Of a stretch of DNA of 10,678 bases, positions 1 to 6,259 are shown in pieces. This DNA is from Candidatus Aminicenantota bacterium (lineage in GTDB: Bacteria; Acidobacteriota; B3-B38; Guanabaribacteriales; B3-B38): assembly GCA_029880275.1 (NCBI GenBank), contig JAOUOQ010000043.1, positions 1-10,678 of the forward strand, given 5' to 3'. Within the stretch, counting starts at the first letter, position 1, and the number at the start of each line of letters is the position of its first letter. A model generated the notes under the pieces. The model saw only the letters and a list, made by a program, of their open reading frames with translations, was not told the DNA's origin and did no database searches. The position numbers and the translations under genes were made by a program.

Positions 1-517
1 GCTGCTGGAGCCTCCGACAGGCGGCTTGCTCGTTGGCCGGGTTCACATAGGAGTGGAGAAAGCAGATGGCGACCGACTCCACTCCCTCCCTCTTTAGCTC
101 CTCTACTATTTTGTCCACCTCAGCGAGGTCGACACTTTCCAGCACATCCCCATCGTAGAGGGTCCTCTCCGACACCCCAAAGCACAGCTCCCGGGGGATG
201 AGCGGCTCCCTCTTCTCCACCATAATGTTATACAGCTCCCTCCTGGTCTGCCGACCTATTTGCAGCAGGTCTTGGAATCCCTGCGTGGTCAGCAGGGCGA
301 GCTTAGCCCCCTTCCTCTCCAGAAGGGCATTGGTAGCCACAGTGGAGCCATGAATGATGTCCAACCTCTCCTCTAAAGCCTGGCTCTCCCTCAGTCCTTT
401 TAAAATCGCCTCCCCGGGATTATGAGGAGTAGAAAGAACCTTATATACCTTCATCCCCTCAGGGGTCAGAAAAACAAAATCGGTAAAGGTCCCTCCGGTA
501 TCAATCCCTATTCTCAA
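1..517 (-). CDS. hyuA: Hydantoinase A / oxoprolinase family protein, N-terminal part (truncated by window edge)
   Basis: The open frame gives 172 residues and continues past the left edge. The protein opens with RIGIDTGGTFTDFVFL, the nucleotide-binding signature of the hydantoinase A/oxoprolinase N-terminal domain. Further family motifs are HGSTVATNALLERKGAKLAL (residues about 58-77), the TTQGF-DLLQIGRQ stretch (about 80-93) and SVAICFLHSYVNPANEQ near the truncated end. Family members are cytoplasmic ATP-dependent enzymes that open cyclic amides (N-methylhydantoin, 5-oxoproline) or carboxylate ketones, usually with a HyuB partner. The substrate cannot be told from this fragment, and a HyuB gene would lie outside the window. 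The start is TTG at 515-517: an in-frame TGA lies two codons upstream, and GGAGGAG sits 8 bases before the TTG on the minus strand. The gene is divergent from the VWA-like gene. Family assignment is firm; the symbol is by family only. Confidence 0.9.
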   Translation of the reverse strand, partial: MRIGIDTGGTFTDFVFLTPEGMKVYKVLSTPHNPGEAILKGLRESQALEERLDIIHGSTVATNALLERKGAKLALLTTQGFQDLLQIGRQTRRELYNIMVEKREPLIPRELCFGVSERTLYDGDVLESVDLAEVDKIVEELKREGVESVAICFLHSYVNPANEQAACRRLQQ

Positions 518-525
518 GGTTCAAA

Positions 526-532
526 CTCCTCC
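526..532 (-). promoter_or_regulatory. Shine-Dalgarno site that fixes the TTG start of the hydantoinase gene
   Basis: The minus strand reads GGAGGAG, with 8 bases between it and the TTG at 517. No ATG or GTG lies between it and the conserved RIGIDTGG motif, and an in-frame stop sits just upstream of the TTG. The rare TTG start is therefore well supported. Confidence 0.8.
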
Positions 533-562
533 CGATAGTTCGCTTAATTATTAGATGTTGTG

Positions 563-607
563 TCATTGGTCAACTTTTTTCTTCATCTGGTCAAAGCGGA
601 TGAACAT
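563..607 (-). CDS. Possible 14-codon leader ORF upstream of the hydantoinase gene
   Basis: On the minus strand, ATG at 607-605 opens MFIRFDQMKKKVDQ and stops at TGA (565-563). It is preceded by GGAGAGGGG, with 7 bases between GGAG and the ATG. It ends 45 bases before the TTG of the hydantoinase gene. The initiation signal is good, but so short an ORF can arise by chance and the peptide resembles nothing I know. If real, it could act as a translational leader. Its upstream sequence AGGGGCGATGTTCA resembles the AGGGGGTGATGTT boxes near 6040 and 10082. Confidence 0.2.
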   Translation of the reverse strand: MFIRFDQMKKKVDQ

Positions 608-625
608 CGCCCCTCTCCATTCAAG

Positions 626-693
626 AGCCTATGTAATCACATTGATATTTTACCCTATTTTTGATTCTGCTGATAGGCTAATTTTCTAAGCCT
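626..693. repeat. Alternating inverted repeats in the divergent intergenic region
   Basis: AGCCTAT (626-632) is complementary to ATAGGCT (673-679), with a nested AATCA/TGATT pair (635-639 and 662-666). The AGGCT at 675-679 can instead pair with AGCCT at 689-693. The two hairpins exclude each other because they share one arm. The element lies about 110 bases upstream of the hydantoinase start on the minus strand and outside the predicted transcript of the plus-strand gene. The rest of 518-819 is AT-rich and holds only the promoter, the small ORF and short GGTCAA repeats listed separately. Confidence 0.35.
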
Positions 694-748
694 TGTGCAC
701 TTTATCATATATTTTGCTCTGCATAAAGGATAAATATTAAAATTTCCC

Positions 749-778
749 TTTACTTAATAATTTTATTTATGCTATAAT
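749..778 (+). promoter_or_regulatory. Extended -10 promoter for the VWA-like gene
   Basis: A perfect TATAAT (773-778) is preceded by TGC (770-772), an extended -10 element. A weak -35 TTTACT lies at 749-754 with an 18-bp spacer. The expected start is near 785, giving a short leader of about 35 bases before the ATG at 820. GGGGAG (806-811) and GAGGG (813-817) are possible ribosome sites for the ATG at 820 and the in-frame ATG at 826. Confidence 0.65.
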
Positions 779-819
779 TTGGTCAAATTAGAAAACATTA
801 GACACGGGGAGCGAGGGAA

Positions 820-3072
820 ATGAAAATGAGAAAGAAAACGACATTTTTTTATCTCTTATTAGTGGCTTTAGGGTTTCTCTTGCTGGGGGAGGCACTTATT
901 CAAGGACAGGAGAAGGAGCAGACCCAGCAGGAGAAGTATGTATTCAGGGTGAAAGTAGAAGAGCGGTTATTGGATGCCCTGGTGGTTGATAAGAAAGGGA
1001 ATCCGGTTAGCGGTTTGAAGAAGGAAGATTTCCAGCTTCTTATTGATGGCAAAGAATACCCCATAGAATCTGTTCAGGAGATAAAGATACCGGAGCAGTT
1101 CAGGGACATAAAGGCAAAGAAGGTGATATTAAAGGACATCGCTATCCCCAGTGAGACAAGCAAACTCCAGCATCGCCATTTCATTATCATAATAGGGGCG
1201 GGCATGATGAATCACCGCGAGATAAGGCGTGCCCAGAAAGATATTAGCAAATTTATCGATAGCCAGCTCCTCCCCACTGACCGCGTGGTAATAGCCCTGG
1301 TGGGTAGAACAGTGCGAGCCATCACCGGCTTTACTTCCGACAAAGAGAGACTCGTGCAAAGCCTGGAGATTCTTACCGACCCCAAGAAAACAAAAGAGTC
1401 GGAGTTGGTCGATTTTGGGGGAACCAATCCCTTCCTGGAGATTCAAGAGCTGGGTGACTATCGAAGTGATGAAAGGGCTGAAGCAACTGATAGCATGCTG
1501 GATGAGGATAATCCCGAGACGGTTGACCTTTCACCCGATGTCACCTGGCTCCAAAAACAAGCGGGTCAACTGAGCCGGGAGACTTTAGCTCGCATTTTTA
1601 TGGACAATATATGGCGCATTGCCAAAAGCCTGTCAACTATTCCGGGAAGAAAAGTAATGTTCATCTTCAACAGCGGTTTCGACCTTATCCCTTTCCAGCC
1701 CCCCAAAACAAGCATTTCATCAACCGACTGGAAGTCGCTGACTCTTGCCGATTATCAGGAGTTTGAAATGGAGGTGGACCCCATCGCCTCTATAAACAAG
1801 GTGCCCGAGTTTTACAAGGTAATAGACGAATGTAATAAATCTAATATCTCCATCTACTCCTTTAACACTGCGGGGCTGCTTTCCAGCACTGATGAGTCTC
1901 TGCTGGATGCCGGAGGGGACCGCAATGTATGGCTGAAAAAGAAGCAATTCTACAAGAACTCCTGGCTTTACATATTAGCCAACCAGACCGGAGGAAAATA
2001 CTACCAGCAAAGCAACACTTACAAGGATGCTCTGGAGGATGTCAACTATGAGAACAGCCTCTACTATCTGGTGAGCTTTAATCCGAAAAATATTGCCAGC
2101 GAGGAACCCAAAAGCATCAAACTGGCGGTGAAGAACCCCGACCTCACGGTTAGGGCCTACCGAACCCTCCATAAAGCCAGGGACTTCTCCTTACTGAGCG
2201 ACGAGGAAAAGGAGGTCGAACTCCTCAAATATCTGTTCAGCGATAGAAAGGTATTCGATTTCAGGGTGTCAACCAATGTTATATTGAGCCCGCACCCGGT
2301 TGAGGGATTGAAGTTAGCTTTTCTGATGGTCTACTTACCAACTCAAATGTTCACCCTCTCTCCCCCTGTCCGCTATGACCTGGCCATATACTTCGATGAC
2401 CCCATGGGGAAAGATAGCATGTTAACCATCCGCTACTGTCAGATCGATGATAAAAAGCAGCTTGATATATTAGCCAAAAGCGGGCTGAAGTATATCATCC
2501 CTCTGGAAATTTCACCCAACAGCAATCTGATGAAGCTGTCGGTTATGAACCACGCCAGCGGTGAGGTCTGCGTGGTGGAGCGCCCGGTGAGCTTAGCTAT
2601 GACCGAGCCCTTCAACATCAGCAGCCTTATGCTGTTTAATCCCCAGGAGGATGTCCCCTTCTTCCAGAATCCCGAGGAGTATGAGACCCTGAAATTCCTC
2701 TCCAAAGAACACCAGGACTATCCTCATCCCCTCCAGCTCCATGGGATAACCTATGTTCCCACACTAAAGACGGAATTTACGACCAGCGATTTCCTCGGCT
2801 TTATGTTCTCGATAAAAGATAGTCTGGCATCAAAGGAGATTTTGAAACCCTTCAAAGTGGTCATTATAATAAAGGATAAAAATGATCAGACAGTCTTCCG
2901 GAGAGAGCTGATAAAATCTCAAGCCCATTACGAGGGATATTTCTATCAATACTGGGGTGCTATTCCGTTGACGAAGTTCATCCCCGACCCCTATCAGATG
3001 CAGATAGTAATCACCCATCCAGACTCCACCAAGGCTGCCATTCTCACAAGAGACTTCCGGGTTATTATCTGA
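820..3072 (+). CDS. Exported VWFA-related domain protein with a degenerate metal site
   Basis: This 750-residue protein starts with a basic end and a hydrophobic stretch (residues 8-28), so it is probably exported or lipid-anchored by an uncleaved segment. Residues 42-80 (VVDKKGNPVSGLKKEDFQLL and following) match the usual entry of the VWFA-related family common in Acidobacteriota. The Rossmann-like core follows: HFIIIIGAGMM (120-130), PGRKVMFIFNSGF (285-297), NISIYSFNTAGL (342-353), LANQTGGKYYQQS (386-398) and NSLYYLVSFNP (412-422). The MIDAS aspartate and serines (DxSxS) expected after the first core strand are absent; the sequence there is IIIGAGMMNH, so metal-dependent ligand binding is doubtful. 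Residues 450-750 are a C-terminal extension I do not recognise. VWA proteins generally bind other proteins or organise complexes. The metzincin-TPR gene follows after 67 bases on the same strand, suggesting cotranscription. Start ATG 820 is used; ATG 826 is equally possible. Confidence 0.85.
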   Translation: MKMRKKTTFFYLLLVALGFLLLGEALIQGQEKEQTQQEKYVFRVKVEERLLDALVVDKKGNPVSGLKKEDFQLLIDGKEYPIESVQEIKIPEQFRDIKAKKVILKDIAIPSETSKLQHRHFIIIIGAGMMNHREIRRAQKDISKFIDSQLLPTDRVVIALVGRTVRAITGFTSDKERLVQSLEILTDPKKTKESELVDFGGTNPFLEIQELGDYRSDERAEATDSMLDEDNPETVDLSPDVTWLQKQAGQLSRETLARIFMDNIWRIAKSLSTIPGRKVMFIFNSGFDLIPFQPPKTSISSTDWKSLTLADYQEFEMEVDPIASINKVPEFYKVIDECNKSNISIYSFNTAGLLSSTDESLLDAGGDRNVWLKKKQFYKNSWLYILANQTGGKYYQQSNTYKDALEDVNYENSLYYLVSFNPKNIASEEPKSIKLAVKNPDLTVRAYRTLHKARDFSLLSDEEKEVELLKYLFSDRKVFDFRVSTNVILSPHPVEGLKLAFLMVYLPTQMFTLSPPVRYDLAIYFDDPMGKDSMLTIRYCQIDDKKQLDILAKSGLKYIIPLEISPNSNLMKLSVMNHASGEVCVVERPVSLAMTEPFNISSLMLFNPQEDVPFFQNPEEYETLKFLSKEHQDYPHPLQLHGITYVPTLKTEFTTSDFLGFMFSIKDSLASKEILKPFKVVIIIKDKNDQTVFRRELIKSQAHYEGYFYQYWGAIPLTKFIPDPYQMQIVITHPDSTKAAILTRDFRVII

Positions 3073-3112
3073 TTCCGCATCGGTGCCGATTGGATGATTT
3101 CCTTGCGGAATC
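3071..3112 (+). repeat. Intercistronic inverted repeat overlapping the stop codon
   Basis: GATTCCGCA (3071-3079) and TGCGGAATC (3104-3112) form a perfect 9-bp stem with a 24-base loop. Within the loop, ATCGG/CCGAT (3079-3083, 3086-3090) could form a competing small hairpin. The left arm begins inside the TGA stop of the VWA-like gene. No T-run follows, only CCCC and TATTATCC, so it is not a standard intrinsic terminator. It could protect mRNA ends or tune expression of the downstream protease gene. Confidence 0.5.
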
Positions 3113-3139
3113 CCCCCTATTATCCGATGGTTGATAATT

Positions 3140-5071
3140 ATGGCAAAACTGGATAAATGGATACCGTTAATCTTAATCCTTCTCATTACTTTCCCCTTAT
3201 TTGGAGGTGAATCCCCCACCAGCAGGATCTTAAAGGTTAAATTAGCACTGGATGAGAGCTATCCCCCCAGGGATTCATCTCAGAAAGGGATAGAGGAGGC
3301 AATCCTCACCGCCTCCCGCCATTTTGAAAAGGAGTTCGATCTCAAGTTTACCCTGGCAGAGGTCTCCTCCTGGCAATCGGACAAAGGACTGAAGAGCTTC
3401 GATGAGCTGTTCATTGACATGCAGAGAAAAGTGGACCGAGGAGAATGCGATATTGTTATCGGACTCACCGCCCGGCGGTTACTCCGGGGAGAACTTCTGG
3501 GAGGCGCCTCCTATAGAAGTGGTAGCATATTAATAAGATGGACGTCTCCCCAGCAGGACCTGGGCTTGCTCCTTACTCACGAGTTAGGACACCTCTTCGG
3601 GGCGGTCCATACAAAAAATCGCCACAGTGTGATGAACATGAACCCCGACACCAGCGACTTTGACAGAGAGAATGCAGCTCTGATCAGGTTGAATCGTGAG
3701 CGGCGGTTCCTTCCCCATCTCTTCCCCATCAGCGGTCAGCAGCTGGAAGAAGCCCTCCATAGCTATCAAAGGCTGACGGAGATGGGGGATTACAAGAATC
3801 TTGATGCTGACATCTTTCTGATAATGACCCTGATGGAGTTTGAAGACTATTCAGAAGTTGTCGACGGGTGTCAGAAGTTGCTGAAAAAAACGCCACACTC
3901 TTCCTCTATAAGGAACCTGATGGCTATCGCCCTCAGAAGGAGTGGTTATATAGATAGAGCCATCGAGGAATATGAAACAATCATTAGGGAAGACCCCTTA
4001 ATTCCCTATGTTTATTACAACCTGGGCATAGCCTACTCGAAAAGAGAGGATATTGACAAGGCCATTATCCAATATCAGAAAGCTGTTTACCTGATGCCCA
4101 GCCATTATCAGGCTCGCACCAATCTCGCCCATCTCTATCTGGAAAAAAGGCTGCTAAACGAGGCAGAGGAGCAATGCCGTCAAGCTCTGGCTATTGAAAA
4201 TGATTATGGCGAGGGGCATTCTGTCCTGGCGGCCACCTATCTGCTAAAGCAACAGCCGGAGGAGGCTTATTCCGAGTGCCAGGTGGCCCTCAAGCTTAAT
4301 GATCAGCTTTCCTCAGTCTACAATACCATGGCGGGATATTATATCTTCAAGAACCAGAACCAGGAGGCGGAGAAATGGTGTCTCAAATCCTTGGAGATAG
4401 ACCCGCGCTATCATAAAGCCTACTATAATCTGGGAAACATTTATTATGCAATGGGAAAATTTCCCGATGCAGTTAAGAACTACCAGGAGGCTATAAAGCT
4501 CAAATCTAACTATCTGCAAGCCCACTTAAACCTCGGGCTTACCTACTACCGAATGAATCAACCGGAGCAGGCAGGGGAGGAGTTCGACTATCTCTTAGCT
4601 GACCACCCCGACTACGAACCCGCCTATGAGAACCTCTTCTCCCTTTACTTTGAGGAGAAGAAATTTGATGAGGCGGAGAGGATTTGTCGTAAGGCCATAG
4701 ACTATGGAGTTAACAATCTTCGGTTTTATCAATATTTAGCTATGGTGTTAGGCGAGCTGGGAAAAGCACAGGAGGCGGAGAGATACTATCAACTTGCGCT
4801 GGAATTGGACCCTCAAAGTTCCGCCATTTATCTTGCGCTTGCCAACCTCTATTTCCGTTATAACCTCCTCGAGAATGCTGCCCAACATTACCTGAAAGCC
4901 CTTGAATTCGACGATAGCCTGAAAGATGCTCACAACAATCTGGCGGTAGTGTATTTTTATCAGGAAAAATATGAGCTCGCCTGGGAGCACCTGCAGCAGG
5001 CTGAGAAGCTGGGATTAACACCCCATCCCGATTTTGTAAACAAGCTGAAGGAAAAGCTTAAATCAAAATAG
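3140..5071 (+). CDS. Exported metzincin-type zinc metalloprotease fused to about twelve TPRs
   Basis: The 643-residue protein has an N-terminal hydrophobic signal (residues 7-22) ending near FGGES. The zinc motif HELGHLFGAVH occupies residues 147-157. It matches HExxHxxGxxH exactly, with zinc histidines 147, 151 and 157 and catalytic Glu148. SVMNM (163-167) follows as the Met-turn. These are hallmarks of metzincins (M10/M12-like); the exact family is unclear. From about residue 220 to the end I count some twelve 34-residue TPR units, for example YYNLGIAYSKREDIDKAI and YYNLGNIYYAMGKFPDAV. The likely role is a periplasmic or surface protease with a TPR arm that binds substrate or partner. A TTG at 3131 would add three residues (MII); ATG 3140 is preferred because its second residues form a normal signal peptide start, though Shine-Dalgarno support is weak (GATGG at 3126-3130). 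It probably shares a transcript with the VWA-like gene and converges on the next gene. Confidence 0.88.
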   Translation: MAKLDKWIPLILILLITFPLFGGESPTSRILKVKLALDESYPPRDSSQKGIEEAILTASRHFEKEFDLKFTLAEVSSWQSDKGLKSFDELFIDMQRKVDRGECDIVIGLTARRLLRGELLGGASYRSGSILIRWTSPQQDLGLLLTHELGHLFGAVHTKNRHSVMNMNPDTSDFDRENAALIRLNRERRFLPHLFPISGQQLEEALHSYQRLTEMGDYKNLDADIFLIMTLMEFEDYSEVVDGCQKLLKKTPHSSSIRNLMAIALRRSGYIDRAIEEYETIIREDPLIPYVYYNLGIAYSKREDIDKAIIQYQKAVYLMPSHYQARTNLAHLYLEKRLLNEAEEQCRQALAIENDYGEGHSVLAATYLLKQQPEEAYSECQVALKLNDQLSSVYNTMAGYYIFKNQNQEAEKWCLKSLEIDPRYHKAYYNLGNIYYAMGKFPDAVKNYQEAIKLKSNYLQAHLNLGLTYYRMNQPEQAGEEFDYLLADHPDYEPAYENLFSLYFEEKKFDEAERICRKAIDYGVNNLRFYQYLAMVLGELGKAQEAERYYQLALELDPQSSAIYLALANLYFRYNLLENAAQHYLKALEFDDSLKDAHNNLAVVYFYQEKYELAWEHLQQAEKLGLTPHPDFVNKLKEKLKSK

Positions 5072-5103
5072 CGGGCTTTTTCTCTTAAGGATGAAATAGA
5101 GGA

Positions 5104-6039
5104 CTAATTTTCCTTCCTGAGCTGCTCTAAGAATTGCTTCACCAGAGGGGCATCAGGAGAATTGGGTGCCAGCTCCAGAAACTTCTCAAAAGCCTTGATG
5201 GCTTCATCCTTCTTCTCGAGGGCAACAAAAGAGTAACCCATCTTCAAATAGGGAACCTCCCACTCGGGCTTAAGCTCCGCCGCCTTTTGATAGCTTTCCA
5301 GTGCTTTCTCATGATTCCCCGCTATAGCATAGGTCTCCCCCAGGTTATAAAATATCACCGGGTCGGTCGGATTCTGAGCGATGACCTTCTCAAAATAGAT
5401 AATAGCTTCCTCCGTCTTATCCATGAGGACATAGCTCTCACCTATATTCATAAGGGCAGCTGTCTGGTCGGGCTCCTGCTCCAGCACCTTCATATAATTC
5501 TCAATAGCCTTTTGATAATCCCCCTTCTCCTTGTAACAGTTTCCCAGATTCACATAATATCGGTAATACTCAGGGGCGCTGTCAACCACCTGCTGGAACT
5601 TCTCAATAGCCTCATCGTATCTCCCCTGCTCAAAGAGTTCATTGCCCTCCTTGATCAAGGGGTAGTTAGGGTCGGCCTCGGCAATCATCTCACCGGTAAG
5701 TTTTATCAGCACGAATTCCAAATTCGGGTTGCGAGCAGCCTGGCTAATCTGCTGGGTAATCATCAACGGCTGGTAGCCCGGGGCGATGGCGGTGAACTCG
5801 TAGAGCCCCGTCACCAGTCGGGAGAAACGGAACCGTCCCCTTTCGTTAGTGGTGGTGGTGGACTCCTCCTCGGACTCTTTGATATAAGCCCTTATCTTAA
5901 CGCCCACAATAGGCTTGCCCTCTTCATCAACCACTGTCCCCACTATAACCCCCTGGCCTCTCCCCTGCATTGCCAGAAGAGAAGCGCTGGTAAATATCAT
6001 CAGCCCAATAACTATCCATAAGATAAATTCTCTCTTCAT
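5104..6039 (-). CDS. Exported carboxypeptidase-regulatory-like domain plus TPR protein
   Basis: The 311-residue protein begins with a signal peptide (hydrophobic residues 5-23, probable cleavage after SLLA). A beta-sandwich domain of the carboxypeptidase regulatory-like type follows (about 29-112), with GTVVDEEGKPIVGVKIRAY, TNERGRFRFSRLVTGLYEF and a terminal LEFVLIKL strand. Five TPR units fill about 124-293, with typical cores such as GNELFEQGRYDEAIEKFQQV and NLGNCYKEKGDYQKAIENYM. It has no catalytic motif and probably acts as a periplasmic or outer-membrane-associated scaffold. It converges on the metzincin-TPR gene with a 32-base gap and is divergent from the SPW-motif gene. The start at ATG 6039 is supported by the signal peptide and a strong GGGGG box just upstream. 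Its N-terminal domain type is shared with the TonB receptor further right. Its exact function is unknown. Confidence 0.85.
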   Translation of the reverse strand: MKREFILWIVIGLMIFTSASLLAMQGRGQGVIVGTVVDEEGKPIVGVKIRAYIKESEEESTTTTNERGRFRFSRLVTGLYEFTAIAPGYQPLMITQQISQAARNPNLEFVLIKLTGEMIAEADPNYPLIKEGNELFEQGRYDEAIEKFQQVVDSAPEYYRYYVNLGNCYKEKGDYQKAIENYMKVLEQEPDQTAALMNIGESYVLMDKTEEAIIYFEKVIAQNPTDPVIFYNLGETYAIAGNHEKALESYQKAAELKPEWEVPYLKMGYSFVALEKKDEAIKAFEKFLELAPNSPDAPLVKQFLEQLRKEN

Positions 6040-6052
6040 AACATCACCCCCT
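6040..6052 (-). promoter_or_regulatory. Shine-Dalgarno box AGGGGGTGATGTT of the CarboxypepD-TPR gene
   Basis: The minus strand reads AGGGGGTGATGTT directly before the ATG. The G-run pairs with the 16S tail and lies 7 bases from the start. The box also contains an ATG that opens a two-codon ORF (ATG TTA TGA), whose TGA overlaps the true ATG as ATGA. The same box recurs in the receptor leader at 10082-10095 and 10168-10182. Confidence 0.6.
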
Positions 6053-6070
6053 ATTTAAGATTTCATTAAT

Positions 6071-6099
6071 ATATTAGCATATATCCCAACAAAAGGCAA
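6071..6099 (-). promoter_or_regulatory. Candidate proximal promoter for the CarboxypepD-TPR gene
   Basis: On the minus strand, -35 TTGCCT (6094-6099) and -10 TAATAT (6071-6076) are 17 bp apart, and TGC directly precedes the -10 (extended -10). Each hexamer matches consensus at four of six positions. It would give a leader of about 25-30 bases. Confidence 0.4.
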
Positions 6100-6147
6100 C
6101 GCCATTTAACCCCTTAGCTCCCTAATTGACAAACCGCCCATCATCAC

Positions 6148-6177
6148 ATTATACGTTAATAAAAATTTTGTAATCAA
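6148..6177 (-). promoter_or_regulatory. Candidate distal promoter for the CarboxypepD-TPR gene
   Basis: On the minus strand a perfect -10 TATAAT (6148-6153) has a -35 TTGATT (6172-6177) at 18 bp. Its -35 overlaps the -35 region of the opposite promoter at 6168-6195, so polymerase could not occupy both at once. Confidence 0.4.
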
Positions 6178-6195
6178 AGAAACTTATGGTATAAT
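6168..6195 (+). promoter_or_regulatory. Extended -10 promoter for the SPW-motif secreted protein
   Basis: A perfect TATAAT (6190-6195) is preceded by TGG (6187-6189), with -35 TTGTAA at 6168-6173 and a 16-bp spacer. The leader would be about 55 bases long and AT-rich. The GGGG at 6249-6252 lies 7 bases before ATG 6260. Confidence 0.6.
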
Positions 6196-6259
6196 TTTTA
6201 AGAGAACTTTAAAAATGAGTTAAATTTTAAAACACCTAATATCAAAAAGGGGTAAGGTG

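Noticed and set aside
5052..5081. Possible bidirectional terminator between the converging genes (AAAAGC with GCTTTT, then T-run)
   Set aside because: The stem is only 6 bp, AT-rich, with a 17-base loop and partly inside coding sequence; too weak to call.
5134..6021. 295-codon open frame on the plus strand opposite the CarboxypepD-TPR gene
   Set aside because: It is a leucine/isoleucine-rich shadow with no motif or ribosome site; the minus-strand frame has a signal peptide, a domain and TPRs.
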